Shown: in pieces, positions 10,480-22,402 of the stretch | How the letters are laid out: each line of letters opens with the position of its first letter | How positions within the stretch are numbered: position 1 is the stretch's first letter | Assembly: GCA_007115705.1 (NCBI GenBank) | Contig: QXEO01000411.1 | Span: 3,327,918 to 3,391,917, forward strand | DNA length: 64,000 nt | DNA from: Dactylis glomerata | Lineage: Eukaryota > Streptophyta > Magnoliopsida > Poales > Poaceae | Direction of reading: 5' to 3' | Notes under the pieces: generated by a model | Seen by the model: only the letters and a program-made list of their open reading frames with translations | Databases searched by the model: none | What the model was told of the DNA's origin: nothing | Made by a program: the position numbers and the translations under genes

Positions 10480-11430
10480 TGTCGTCGTGGTGAAACAACA
10501 TATGCCATAGGATGGCTTAAATGGGGGCCGACTAGATGCTGGAGGATTCGGGAGAGGGGAACGAGCTAAAGAGCACGACAGAAAGAGACACTGATCTACC
10601 CAGGTTCGGGGCTCTCGTAAGGAGATAACACCCCTACTCCTGCTCTACTGATTGTATATATGGATCGATGTAGTACACCACAATGGTGCTTCCAAGCTCT
10701 CTGCTAGAGAAGGAAGATGAACTGGTAAGTGTAAGAGTACAGAGTGACCAACCAACAACTATCAGCCAACGTTCAACCCTTTACCAGGGCTCCCTATGCC
10801 ACCTTATATAGTGGTGGCTAGGGTTACAACGGTCATACAAGACCACAAGACAAGGGCTACACTCCAAACAGGAGCTGGTGGCGATGGCAGAGACCCTTGA
10901 CTTCGCCCCTGATTGCTCTCGATGGGACGCCATATCCCTGTACCTTGTACCTCTTGAACTGTGGCCTTACCTCCGTGCGGTAAGCTCGTACTTGTGCACA
11001 GTGAGGGTAGGTAACCTCCACTGTGCACCCTGCCATCTTACTCTGCTACCATGCTTGGATGTTTTCTTCCTTGATTGTAGGGATGTGACACCTTGGTTGA
11101 CTTAAGCATCCCGGATATGACCGTTGGCCATACCCAGGACTTATATGCCGGACCAACGACCTACGAGGGTCGGGTAATCCGGCCTCCCCTGCTCCTGCAC
11201 AACACACCAAATAGTTAGGCCGGCATATCTGAGTATATGCCGGCACACATATATCAGTATTCCGGCTATGCCGGCATATCCAGACACCAGCCGGGATACA
11301 CATTATATGCCGGCCTGGCCGATGCTCTTATATTCCGGCCAGGCCCTTCCTTGATAACCCGGCATAAAGTCAATCATAGACCTTGTGTCTCTCTAGTCTC
11401 TTGACCCTACCGGGGGTCATCCCCCCGACA
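10480..11430 (-). repeat. 5' LTR of E1 (951 bp)
   Basis: Bounded on the minus strand by TGTCGGGG and CGACGACA, next to the primer binding site. A minus-strand TATATAA box lies at about 10804-10810 within a CCACC...GGTGG inverted repeat. The part at 11130-11370 is dense in ATATGCCGGC/GCCGGCATAT palindromic motifs. The partner LTR is outside the window, so the edges rest on the TG...CA termini and the primer site. Confidence 0.82.
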
Positions 11431-11552
11431 CCAATGATCATCAAACATGTAAAAACAGAGGAAATAACATAAGTATCATCTCTAAATATGAAATATATCA
11501 ATGAATAACAGTAAATTATGATACAAAATAGTGATGCAAAATAGATGTATCA
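11431..11552 (-). repeat. Inverted LTR terminus fragment
   Basis: Read on the minus strand from 11552 this begins TGATACATCTATTTTGC, the typical start of this LTR class, and runs to 11431. The sequence to the right (11553 on) is plus-oriented LTR lacking such a start. A TTGG microhomology sits at both ends. The simplest reading is that the first ~120 bp of the LTR were inverted, but juxtaposition of two LTR pieces is also possible. Confidence 0.45.
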
Positions 11553-13000
11553 TTGGACAAAACAAAAGCCAGAAGTCCAGATATTTAACGAAGCTTCCAG
11601 AGAACCGAAGAGGAGACAGAGCCGAGCCAGAGGGCGGCCACACCACCAGGGGGCGCGGCCTGGCCCTGGCCCGCGCCGGCCTATGGTGTGGGCCCCCTGG
11701 TCCACTTCTGACGCTGCCCCTTCGCCTATAAAGACCCCCCCCGACGGGAAAAACCTAAACACTCGATCACTTTTCCAGAAACACATCGCGATCCGCCGCC
11801 GTCGTCGACCCGAGATTGGGAGGGTCCAGAAGCTCTTCCCGGCACCCTGCCGGAGAGGGGAATCGCCACCGGAGGTCTTCTTCATCTCCATGCTTGCCTC
11901 CGGCGCGATGAGTGAGTAGTCTACTTTGGACTATGGGTCCATAGCAGTAGCTAGATGGTTGTCTTCTCCACCATGTGCTTCATGTTTAGATCTCGTGAGC
12001 TGCCTTACATGATCGAGATCACCGTTATGTAATTCTACATGTTGTGTTTGTTGGGATCCGATGAATATTGGTGTTATGATTGAGTTGATGTACTGAATTT
12101 TATCTTATGTTATCTCTATGTTGTTTATGATCTTGCATGCTCTCCGTTGTTAGTAGCTATCTTGGCCGAGTAGTTGCTAGTGACTCCAAGAGGGGGTATT
12201 TATGCTCGATAGTGGGTTCATGCCTCTATTTAATCTAGGGGAGTGACAGAAACCTCTAAGGTTGTAGATGTGCTGTTGCTACTAGGGGGAAAACAACATT
12301 CATATGCTCGAGGGCATATGCTTTGTTTACATTACACACTTTGCTTAATGCAGTTATCTGTTGTTCACAACTTAATACTTGTGGAGTTCTCGGATTGATT
12401 CGCCACAAGTGGATTATTAGTCATAGATGCAGTTGAATGGCGGTCTATGTATCTTGTTGTAATGCCCAGAGTAAATCTCATAGTGATCCTCTTGACATAT
12501 CACGTTGTCTTTATTCTATCAATTGCCCAACTGTAATTTGTTTACCCAGCATGTGTTATTTTATCTTATGGAGAGACACCACTAGTGAACTATGGACCCC
12601 GGTCCTATTTCCATTATATTGCTTTCACCTGTTTACTTTACTCGCATTGTTTACTTTACTCGCATACTACTATTGCTTTCCACTCGATACGCTCATACCC
12701 TTTGTTTCAAGCAAACCGGTGAGATTGACAACCTCATCGTAAGTTGGGAACAAAGTATTTGGTTGTATTGTGTGCAGGTTCCACGTTGCTACTAGTTGAA
12801 GACGCGCTAACAAGAAATCGTTAACGGCGCCCTTGTTGGAGTGTCACTAGGCTAGCAAGCATCACCTTCTGGAGTATTGGCTTTTTCCTACTGGATTGAT
12901 AACCTTGGTTTCATAACTAAGGGAAAACTTGTTGCTATATTCATCAAACCTTCTCTTGGGGTTTCCAACTGGTCGGTCATTTACTTCATCAACAAACACA
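11431..13000 (+). repeat. Isolated LTR of a retrotransposon related to E3/E6
   Basis: The architecture matches the E3 and E6 LTRs: a GC-rich block with GGCCACACCACCAGGGGGCG, a TATAAA box near 11728, CGGCACCCTGCCGGAGAGGGG, and a 3' part with AGGGAAAACTTGTTGC and a terminus ...AACAAACACA at 13000. No internal region follows; chromovirus gag coding starts within about 40 bp. It is either a solo LTR or a truncated element inserted into E2. E1 in turn abuts its left end. No partner copy is in the window, so the exact edges are inferred. Confidence 0.6.
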
Positions 13001-13029
13001 ATAAAGTTCTCTAGCACCTTCAATACCGC

Positions 13030-16000
13030 ACCATCAGTGTGGATGAGGTGCGGAAGAAGCAGGCGGACGCACCGCCGCCACCGCAGGTGCCACTCCCACC
13101 CGCCCTCAACGTGCCGCGTGATCCGGGACCCTTCGTTCAAGGTACGGCCAGACTGACCAACATGGGCGCCCCACTCCTTCCGACTCCGGTCACAGCGACA
13201 TCGCCCATGGGTTTCATCACTGCACCTAGTTCACCATCGAGATACGAGCATCATGTGAAGATGCCGAAACACAATTTTCCAAAATTCAGTGGTTCCAATC
13301 CTCGCCTCTAGTTAGATCTCTGTGACACTTATTTTCAGATGTATCAAGTGCATGTTCATCAGTGGGTTTGCACGGCCGTGTTATATCTGGAAGGGCATGC
13401 AGCGTTATGGTGGCAAGCATACAAGCGGCGCTGTACAACAGTGGATTGGGGAGCACTTGCCACCGCGGTGACTGCAGAATTTGGTACTGAAGAATTCGAC
13501 ACTCAGATGGCAAAGCTATTACAACTCAGACAAATAGGTTCAGTCATGGAATATCGCAAGTCCTTTGAGGAGTGCATGTATCACTTGTTGTCATTGGATG
13601 AGTCTCTGAACAGCAAAATTTTTGTCACACTGTTTGTGTTGGGATTAAAGGACGAGCTCCGAACAGCTGTTCGGTTACAAGCACCTTCCAGTGTCACTCG
13701 AGCAGTCTCACTTGCTCGTATTCAAGAAGAAGAGCTAGAAAATCCTCGTCCACGAGGACGACCATTGGGCGGCAACAAGTTACCTCAGCCAGCACCGGCC
13801 CAACCAGCTACGCAGGCTGGCGTGCCTCGCCAGGATTGGCCCAAGCGAGCTGCCACTGATGAGTACGCACGTGAGCGTCAGCTACGTGATTATCGTCGAG
13901 CAAACAACTTGTGTTTCCATTGTGGTGACAAGTTCAGTCGAGAGCATCAGTGCAAGAAACCATTGCAGTTGTTAACCATTCAAGTCGGTGAATGTGGTGA
14001 AAGTTTCACAGAGGACACAGTTCAGGCTTTGGAACTACTCGATGATCCAATTCCACAACAACCTGAGTGCCATCTTATGCTATAAGCACACGCCGAAGCC
14101 GGTTCAGAGGGTGCCCTGACTATGCAATTTCGCACCCTGGTGGGCAATCAAGTCTGCTTGATTTTGGTTGATTCAGGCAGTTCCACAAGTTTCGTCAGTG
14201 AATCCTTCGTTCAACGTGCAGCTCTTACCACTGAACCTCTTCAGCCTGTTTCAGTAAAGGTGGCCAACGGGGAACTGATGCTCTCTGATCGACATGTCCC
14301 ATAGATGGCATGGTGGATGCAGGGCAGCACTTTTCATACCGATATGCGAGTACTTCCCTTGGGTGCTTATGATGCAGTGTTAGGACTGGACTGGCTTGAG
14401 AGTCATAGCCCTATGACAGTGGATTGGGTGCTAAAATTCATGGAAGTTCCCTATCAAGGCAAGATGGTACGTTTATAGGCCATGCTCCCAAAGCAAACTA
14501 CCTCCTTGGACATGATATCATTAACTGATGTTCAGAAAGCATATAAAGGCAATGATATTTGGGCACTTGCAGTAGTGGATTTTGTGACCAATACATCAGA
14601 AGTACAAGACCCTAGTGCTGGCAGTATTCCTTCTACACAGCTTGATCCTGCTTTATCAACTCTGCTGCAAGAATTTGGGGATGTGTTCAAGGATCCCAAA
14701 TCTCTGCCACCACATCGCTCTTATGATCATGCCATTGCTCTTGAACCTAATGCTGCTCCAGTGAACTCAAGGCCTTATTGATATTCTCCCTTACAAAAGG
14801 ATGAAATCAAACGACAAATAGCTGAAATGATTCAAACAGGTGTTGTGGTGCCAAGTATGAGTCCCTACGCCTCTCCGGTCTTGTTGGTGAAGAAGAAAGA
14901 TGGAAAATGGCGCTTTTGTGTGGATTATCGCAAGCTTAATTCAATCACCATCAAGAACAAATTTCCCCTTCCGATTGTGGACGAGCTTCTTGATGAATTG
15001 GTGGGTTCACGATTCATTTCCAAATTGGATCTACATGCATGTTATCACCAGATCAGGATGAGGGAAAGTGATGAAGAAAAGACTGCCTTGAAGACTCATT
15101 CTAGCCATTTTCAGTTTAGAGTTATGCCCTTCGGGCTCACAAACGCCCCTGCTACTTTTCAGTGTTTAATGAACATTGTGTTTGCGCCATTCATTCGTAA
15201 ATCAGTCATTGTATTTCTGGATGATATACTGGTGTATAGTGCTTCATGGGAGCAGCATTTGACTCATCTCCGGAAAGTTTTGCTCACTCTTCATCAGAAT
15301 CAGCTGTTTGCAAAACTATCCAAGTGTGCCTTTGCTCAGACGAGTATCAGTTACCTGGGACATATCATCTCCAAGCAAGGTGTAGCCACTGACCCAGAGA
15401 AGACAGCGGCAATGGAGAAATGGCCTCAGCCCACAAATGCAACTGAATTAAGGGGATTTTGGGGACCGACGAGTTATTACAGAAAGTTCATGAAGAACTA
15501 TGCATTAATTGCTAAACCCTTGATAGCATTGCTCACTAAGAAGGGTTTTCTCTGGACAGAGCAGGCCACTCTGGCATTCAATCAATTAAAGCACGCTATG
15601 GTCAGTACCCCAGTTTTAGCTCTTCCAAATTTTGAGCAACCCTTTTCTGTGGAGACCGATGCTTGTGATACAGGCATTGGTGCAGTTCTTACTCAAGGCA
15701 ACCATCATGTCGCTTACTTGAGCAAGTCATTAGGAGTAAACAATTGCAAGTTATCAGTCTATAAAAAAGAGTTTCTTGCTATCATGATGGCCGTGGATCG
15801 CTGGCGCCAGTATTTGCAGCACGGTTTGTGTTCGTTGGGAGAACAACAGCTGACGACAGACCTCCAACGCAAAGCCATGTCTAAACTGCTAGGGCTACAG
15901 TTCTGTTTCAAGTACAAATGTGGCATTGACAATAGCACCGCTGATTCCTTGTCAAGGGTAGGACACTTGCTCAATGCCATATCAGTGTCTGCTTGTCAGC

Positions 16001-17259
16001 CGCAATGGATTCAGGAGTTGTTGAATTCCTATGCTACTGATGCCCGTGCACAAGACCTCCTGGCACAGTTGGCCTTGCACAATCCTGATGACAATGGTTA
16101 TTCGCTGGACAAGGGATTAATCTAATACAAAGGTTGTCTTTGGATTGCAAACAACACTGCATTATAGTCTAAACTGATCAGTGCTCTTCATGATTCAGCG
16201 GTGGGTGGTCACTCAGGGGGTCGAGCAACTTATCAACATGTCAAATGCCTCTATTACTGGCCTGGGATGAAATGTCAGATCGAGGAATGGATCAAGCAGT
16301 GCCTCACTTGTCAGCAGGCAAAACATGACCACACAACACCTGCTAGTCTGCTTCAGCCGTTACCAGTACCTGACCGACCCTGGGATGCAGTCACGATGGA
16401 TTTTATTGAAGGGTTGCCAAAATCAGAGGGTTTTGAGGTAATCTTAGTGGTGGTGGATCGCTTAACCAAATATGCACATTTTATCCCTTTACGTCACCCC
16501 TATACTGCATCCACGGTGGTGAATCTTTTTCTAGACACAATCATCAGATTACACGGAGTGCCACTGTCTTGTATCTGATCGCGATAAAGTTTTTACCAGT
16601 AACTTTTGGCGTGAGCTTTTCACAGTAGTGGGCACGAAACTCTGCTATTCTACAGCCTATCATCCATAGACAGATGGCCAATCGGAATGGGTGAATCAGT
16701 GCTTGGAGCATTATCTTTGTTGTGCAGTTCATGATTGTCCGGGTAAACGGAAGCGTTGGCTCGCTATCGCGGAGTTTTGGTACAATTCATCTTATCACAC
16801 ATCACTTGGGTGTTCTCCTTTCAAGGCACTTTATCGAATTGATCCTAATTTTGGTGCTCTACTGAATTTGGGTGCTGTGGCCACTCCAACAATCCAAGAA
16901 CTGGCAGAGGAAAGACAAATTTTTCTGCAGTCTATTCGGAAACATCTTCTCCATGCCCAAGCTCGCATCAAGGCCTATGCAGACAAGCATCGCACGGAGC
17001 AGGAATTCCAGGTCGGTGATGACGCTCTTCTCAAGCTCCAGCCTTATGCTCAAACTTCTCTGGTTAATCGTCTGTGCACCAAGCTCGCGTTCAAGTACTT
17101 CGGGCCATTCAAGATCGTCCAGCGCATCGGTGCAGTGGCCTACAAGTTGGAATTGCCGTCGTATTGTGCAATTCATCCGGTTTTCCATGTCTCCCAGCTC
17201 AAGCCCTTCACGCCGAACTACACGCCGGTCTACGACAAACTGCCAGCGCCACCGGACAT
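13030..17259 (+). pseudogene. E2 gag-pol, left part (broken)
   Basis: One frame runs through gag (capsid-like WWQAYKRR, then zinc knuckle CFHCGDKFSREHQC near 13913-13954), protease (LVDSGSSTSFV near 14165), RT (PFGLTNAPATFQ, FLDDILVYS), RNase H and integrase (CLTCQQAKHD; DFIEGLPKS). Stops interrupt it at 13309, 14083, 14302, 14476, 14779, 16123, 16165 and, after a frameshift at about 16565-16577, at 16670. The RNase H has an internal deletion: the segment expected between QYLQHG and LCSLGEQQL, holding a TDHKS catalytic motif, is missing. The element cannot make functional protein. Most stops look like CAG or CGA changed to TAG or TGA. Confidence 0.9.
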
Positions 17260-18695
17260 TGATACGTCTCAAACGTATCTATAATTTTTGATGCTCCATG
17301 CTTGTTCTTACACCATTTGCTTAGTGTTTTGTTACGCTTCGTGGCGTTTTTATGCGATTTTTGGAACTAACCTATTGACAAGATGCCGCAGTGCCAGTTC
17401 CCTGTTTTCTGCTATTTTTGTGTTTCAGAAAAGCTACACAGGAAATATTCTCAGAATTGGACGAAACAAGTTCGGAAACTCCTATTTTTCCCGGACGGAG
17501 GACGAGGACCAAACGGGAGCGAAAGAGGGGCCAGAGGCTGCCCACACCACAGGGGGTCACGGCCTAGCCCCTGGCCGCACCCACCCATGGTGAGCCCGCC
17601 TGGTCCACCTCCTGATGATGCCCCTTCGCCTATAAGAAGCCTCCTGACGGAAAACCCTAAAACAATCGGCGAAATTTCTAGAACAGTTCCGCAGCTCTGT
17701 CGCCGCCACCGACGAATTTCGGGGGACAGAAGTCTCTGTTCCGGCACCCTGCTGGGACGGGGAAGTGCCTTCAGAGCCATCTCCATCGGTCTCCATCGCC
17801 GTCTCCGCCGTCTCCATCGACCTCACCGCCATCTCCAGCGCCATTGCTGCCTCCGATGATGAGGAGGGAGTAGTTCTCCCCCAGGGCTGAGGGCTCTACC
17901 GGTAGCTATGTGGTTCACCTCTCTCTCCCATGATGTGATCTTTATGTGATCGTGAGCTTTGTATCTATTTGAATTGGTAGATGCTATTATTCAGATATTA
18001 TGCTACTCTCGTGCTTTATTATTGTAATCTCCGGAGATACCTTGTATCATGGTGTGACGGTGACAGTGTGTGCATCATGTGTGTCTTTTTGGTTAATGTC
18101 TCTATGAATTGTTGGTGTTTGTTGGAACCATCTAGTGCATTCATGATGACAGTGTGGGACAATCTAGTTTGGGGAAATGTGAACTTTGAGGAGTGCTTCG
18201 TAGCCCTACACATGATTAGTGTTTGTTATCCATTGGAGAATTGTTTTGAGTTGCATATTGAAGTTAGTATCTATTGGTTCAATTATGTTATATTTGTTGG
18301 GAGTGTGTCCACTAGTGAAAGTATGATCTCTAGGCCTTGTTTCCAAGCATTGCATACCATTTCCTTTCAGTTTTGTTACATGTTTGCTCGCAGCAATACT
18401 TATTTCAGATTACATTTATTACTTATAATCATCACTACTACTTGTATTTCACTATCTCTTCGCCGAACTAGTGCACACCTATACATCTGACAAGTGTATT
18501 GGGTGTGTTGGGGACACAAGAGACTTTCTGTATCGTAATTGCAGGGTTGCTTGAGAGGGATAGCTTTGACCTCCTCCTCCCTGAGTTTGATAAACCTTGG
18601 GTGATCCACTTAAGGGAAACTTGCTGCTGCTCTACAAACCTCTGCACTTGGAGGCCCAACACTGTCTACAAGAATAGACGCGTGCGTAGACATCA
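17260..18695 (+). repeat. 5' LTR of E3
   Basis: Starts TGATACGTCTCAAACG and ends GTAGACATCA. The GC-rich block at about 17510-17650 is followed by the likely TATA box CTATAAGA (17630-17637). The copy at 33493-34921 is highly similar, with scattered substitutions and a few short indels. Confidence 0.93.
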
Positions 18696-18705
18696 AGCTC
18701 TTTTC

Positions 18706-18723
18706 TGGCGCCGTTGCCGGGGA
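18706..18723 (+). other. Primer binding site of E3 (tRNA-Asp type)
   Basis: TGGCGCCGTTGCCGGGGA lies 10 bases after the LTR. It is complementary to the 3' end of plant tRNA-Asp (GTC), as far as I recall that tRNA. E6 has the identical 18-mer. Confidence 0.85.
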
Positions 18724-18835
18724 GGTAAGGTAAAAGGTACTCGCATCCTCTTGTGTGAGTGCTCGGAGTTATTTCCTTTAGATTCTGCAATTATATCTTT
18801 TTGATTCTTGTTTTTATTTTCACTAGTTAGGCTTA

Positions 18836-20830
18836 ATGGAAAACAAAGAGTTCTTTAGTATTTTTCCTACGTTAGGATATGAAGTGTTTGAAGAGAAAAT
18901 TGAAAAACCTTTGGAGCTTAATTTGCATGCTAATAGTGTTGTTAGTATGAATGCTTTGAACACCGTTATTGCTAATACTATAGAAAAGTCTAAGCTTGGG
19001 GAAGCTGGTTTTGTTAAGCATGATATTTTTAGTTCCCCAGCTTTAGTGGAGAAAGTTTGCTCTGATGATATTTTATCTCCCCTATGTGATGTTTCTAATG
19101 ATGCTTGTGCTCCTCATCTTTTTAAAATACCTATGAAAATTGTTGAACGTGCTATGAATAACTGCTATTTAGGAGATGGAACTGTCCATCCTACTGATCA
19201 TTTGCTTTTTATACATAAATTATGCGAGTTGTTCAAGTATGCAGGTATTTCGATGAACCAAGTTAAGAGGAAGCTATTTTCTTTATCACTGAAGGGCAGA
19301 GCTGTGGAATGGTATAAAACACTGAAGGATGGCCGACCTATTGATTGGGAGGAAATTGTACCTCTCTTTTATTCTAAATTCTATCCCTCTAGTGAGGTTT
19401 ATAAAGATAGGAATTATATTTATAATTTTCATCTGCATGAGGGAGAAAGCATTGCCCAAGCGTGGGGAAGATTGAAGTCACTAATGCTCAAATGTCCTAT
19501 TCATGATCTTCCCCGTAATATTGTTATTAATAATTTTTATGCAAGGCTTTCAGGATATTACAAGGACTATCTAGATGCATGTTTTGATGGGTCTTTCACA
19601 AGCAAGGGTGTTGACACCAAGTGGGATCTGCTTGAAACAATTCAAAACAATATTGAAGATTGGGATAGCGACAAAGGTAAAGGATCAGGTATAAATTATG
19701 AGTATGATTGCATTAAGTCTTTTGCTGAAACTGCTGATTTTCAAGAGCTTAGTGCTAAATATGGTCTTGATCCCCAAATTATGGTTAATTGTTTTAGAGC
19801 CTTTGCTTCCCATATTAATGTTCCCAAGGGAAATGGGGACGTGTATCACGAACCTTTTAAAGACACTTGCATAGAAAGTGATATTGTTATTGATGATTGC
19901 AATAAACATGCTCAAATTTCTAAAAGTACTACTTCTTATAAGCATGTTAATTTTTGTGGGGTACTTAGACCTTGTGAACAGAGTCACAACAAAGAAGATT
20001 ATTGTATCCACCACAGGAATGAAGAAAGCTGAATGTGGCTCAAGGCTCTAGATGAGTTTGGTGAAAAGGTTTGTGAGCTTTATCCTTTTCTTTGTGAACT
20101 TTGCGATGACAAGGGTCATTTTAATTTTCAATGCTCAGGCCATAATAGTCACCTTTCTAATCCTATGAGTACCGCAAGTTTGTATTGTGATGACAAGATC
20201 ACTCTCAGTCAGCATGATGAGCTTACTTTGTTTTTGGGGGTATGAAGAGTTATCTAGAAAAACTTCTTTGGTAGATATGAGCGCTTTTAAAAATATTAGC
20301 ATCCTGCAGGGTTGTCGTCTTTATTGTGTTAAAGATTGCCACGCAAATACTTACATACAAAATGTTATAAAACATGATGTTTTGCCAAGCTATGATAGGA
20401 CTGATAGATGTTTCTATCTTATTAACAAAGAGGAGAAATCCTCCAAAGTTTCTTCTGTTGTTTCTGTCAGCAAACCAGATTATGTGGAGAAGATGCCTTT
20501 CAAGTCTCTCCCTCCTAAAGGAGAGAGTAAGAAGAGTAAGAAGAAGAAGAAGAGGATGAGTAAAAGGAGAGAGGAAACGGTATCTTCCCCTAAGCATGTT
20601 GCTCCTATTATAGATTATGATAATTCTGATCTTGATGATGTTCTTATGCCTGTTACCTATGTTAGTGATCATGATTGGGAAAAGCACTCTACTTTTGATA
20701 TTGAAAATCTTTTTGGTACAAATTCTAAAAATTATAAGGTTAATAATTGTTGTACCATTAGTACTATCCATGTTCCTTCTTATGATGGTATGTTTGGTGA
20801 ATATGCTTTGCAAAATAGTTGTTCTCTCAC
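18836..20830 (+). pseudogene. E3 gag-like protein, left part
   Basis: The ATG at 18836 opens a frame of about 398 codons with a Retrotrans_gag region (LKGRAVEWYKTLKDG, FYSKFYPSSEVYKDRNYIY, GESIAQAWGRLKSL). TGA at 20030-20032 interrupts it; the same frame continues with a zinc knuckle CELCDDKGHFNFQC (about 20097-20138). A one-base insertion in the G-run near 20236-20240 then shifts the frame, which continues to the E4 insertion point at 20830. A Lys-rich patch (20530-20570) and acidic repeats follow. The protein would package element RNA; no enzymatic domain follows it. Confidence 0.85.
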
Positions 20831-21166
20831 TGACGAGGGGTTAACTCGACAAATGTCCTAAATGAAGGACTTAGGATCGGGGAGATAGGGCGTCGGATGA
20901 ACTCAAAGGTAATATTAGTCGAAACAGGTGTATATCGAAAGTAAACTTGGGTGTTGAACCTGGCTTGCTTTCAATCTGGCCTACACTATCCCCTCCTGGC
21001 CCCTATATATAGGTGGCCAGGTCTCGAGGATCGGGTAGGGTCCGATACAGATTACAACATCGACATACGGTAAGAACTCGTATTTCTACTATCATTACAA
21101 CTGGGCCTAGCTTAACGGGCCTCAGGGGTACTCAACTAGCGGGCTCTATTAGCTATACCCTTGTCA
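20831..21166 (-). repeat. 3' LTR of E4
   Basis: Plus strand TGACGAGGGG...CCCTTGTCA. It contains the palindromic box CCTATATATAGG, a probable TATA region on the minus strand (about 21002-21013). Confidence 0.93.
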
Positions 21167-22282
21167 GTAGCCCTGAGATTCTACCAGAATTGTAGATTCG
21201 GGTTGAATCTCTAATATTTAAATCTTCAACTTTGATCAATTCTTCGACTTATTCACATCTTAAAATCTTTGACTTGGTCTTTCGACTTATTTTCATGATA
21301 CTATTTCACAAGGGGTTTTGATGAAGAAGCCTGACAACTCTGACGGATCAAGTGGTCAGTTAACTGCCGGAACAGATACTCGCCACCTACTTCAAATTCA
21401 ATCCCCTTGGACTTGAATTCGGGATACTGGTCAAACCCATTCTTTTGCCGCATCTAGGACTTACAAAGAATGAGTCCCAGTGGTTCTCAGGGTACCCAGT
21501 GCATCCACCAGGATTTTCTTCATGTCGTAGACACGGATACATACCAGCAGAGTGCATCCATGTGCATATACCAGGCCACACAGGATGGATCCCGGGGTCT
21601 TACCTTCGTGATAAATCACGGCATTCGAGTTTTGTTGCGAAAACGCAACTCGAGAATCTCATGTCGCAGCCTTACTTGACTGAAAATATTCGGGTTATAC
21701 AACCATAAAAACTCGCTCTCGATGGGAGTAACGACGTGTCATCGCATATTCCTTCGCTTTCCATGCTCCAGCACTCGTTAATAAACATCATCGGGTGCGC
21801 GCTCAGCGCTCCCGATGGGAGTAGCCCCCGAGGCTATAGTTGAAAATCACTGTGTTTCGAGTATAGGCTCGAATATAATGTTCTCCATCATTAAACTTCA
21901 ACTTGACCTAGTTTATCGATAATTTCGTCGGGTGCGCGCTCGTCGCTCCCGATGGTAGTAGCCCCCGAGGCTATAGTCGAATGTTTTCGGGTATAGTCTC
22001 ATCAATTGATTTTTGCATTGTCGGCGCCAACCTTGTGTCTTTTTTGATGTCATCCTTTATTCGGAAATCGCCATATTCAATACTCGTCGAGTACATGCAT
22101 CTGTATCTTTAATTCTTCGTCTCCTTCGTGACGTCAGTGGCCAATTTTAGCTATACGTCATTCTGATTGAGCGCGAACCGTTTCATGGGTAGCGCTGTAA
22201 TTTTGTATTTTCCTGCCCGTTAGTGGGCTGCCGCTTCCGCTCCTTTCGCCACGTCTCAGCCCATGTTCTTTCACCGAGAAGG
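21167..22282 (-). other. Non-coding region of E4 between 3' LTR and antisense ORF
   Basis: No credible ORF. Two similar units about 128 bp apart (21790-21840 and 21927-21975) share GGGTGCGCGCTC...GCTCCCGATGG and GTAGCCCCCGAGGCTATAGT. Each can fold as a hairpin through ATCGGG/CCCGAT or CGGG/CCCG. Confidence 0.6.
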
Positions 22283-22290
22283 TATATAAA
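22283..22290 (+). promoter_or_regulatory. TATA box of the E4 antisense ORF
   Basis: TATATAAA lies 113 bases before the first ATG (22403) of the antisense ORF and in its orientation. It is followed by a pyrimidine-rich, purine-poor leader (22310-22400) typical of a plant 5' untranslated region. It suggests independent transcription rather than readthrough from the LTR. Confidence 0.6.
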
Positions 22291-22402
22291 GGGATAGTGG
22301 GGATCTTTACTGTTTACCAACTCTTTCTCTCCGCCGCCGCTGCCATTGTCGATCTCTGCTTCCTGCTCCTCTCGTGCATAGCCCCCAGGCGCAGATTCGT
22401 AG

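Larger units (their letters stand above)
1..11430 (-). mobile_element. E1: Tat-lineage Ty3/gypsy retrotransposon (left end outside window)
   Basis: Read on the minus strand the order is LTR (10480-11430), primer binding site (10461-10477), gag-protease (10154-6951), RT-RNase H-integrase (6950-3465), then an antisense spliced ORF (1-2813, plus strand). An antisense additional ORF between pol and the 3' LTR is known from Tat-lineage elements. The coding region is almost intact, with a single in-frame TAG between gag-protease and pol. The 3' LTR must lie left of position 1. The right flank of the LTR starts CCAAT at 11431, which would be the target duplication to look for on the other side. Confidence 0.88.

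Noticed and set aside
16859..17291. Overlapping open frames at the end of E2 integrase
   Set aside because: The plus-strand frame 16691-17284 already carries the integrase C-terminal sequence; the others are shadows.
17260..18695. Open frames inside the E3 LTRs (for example 17981-18490 and 34212-34577)
   Set aside because: They recur in both LTRs, lack any domain, and are broken in one or other copy; treated as non-coding.
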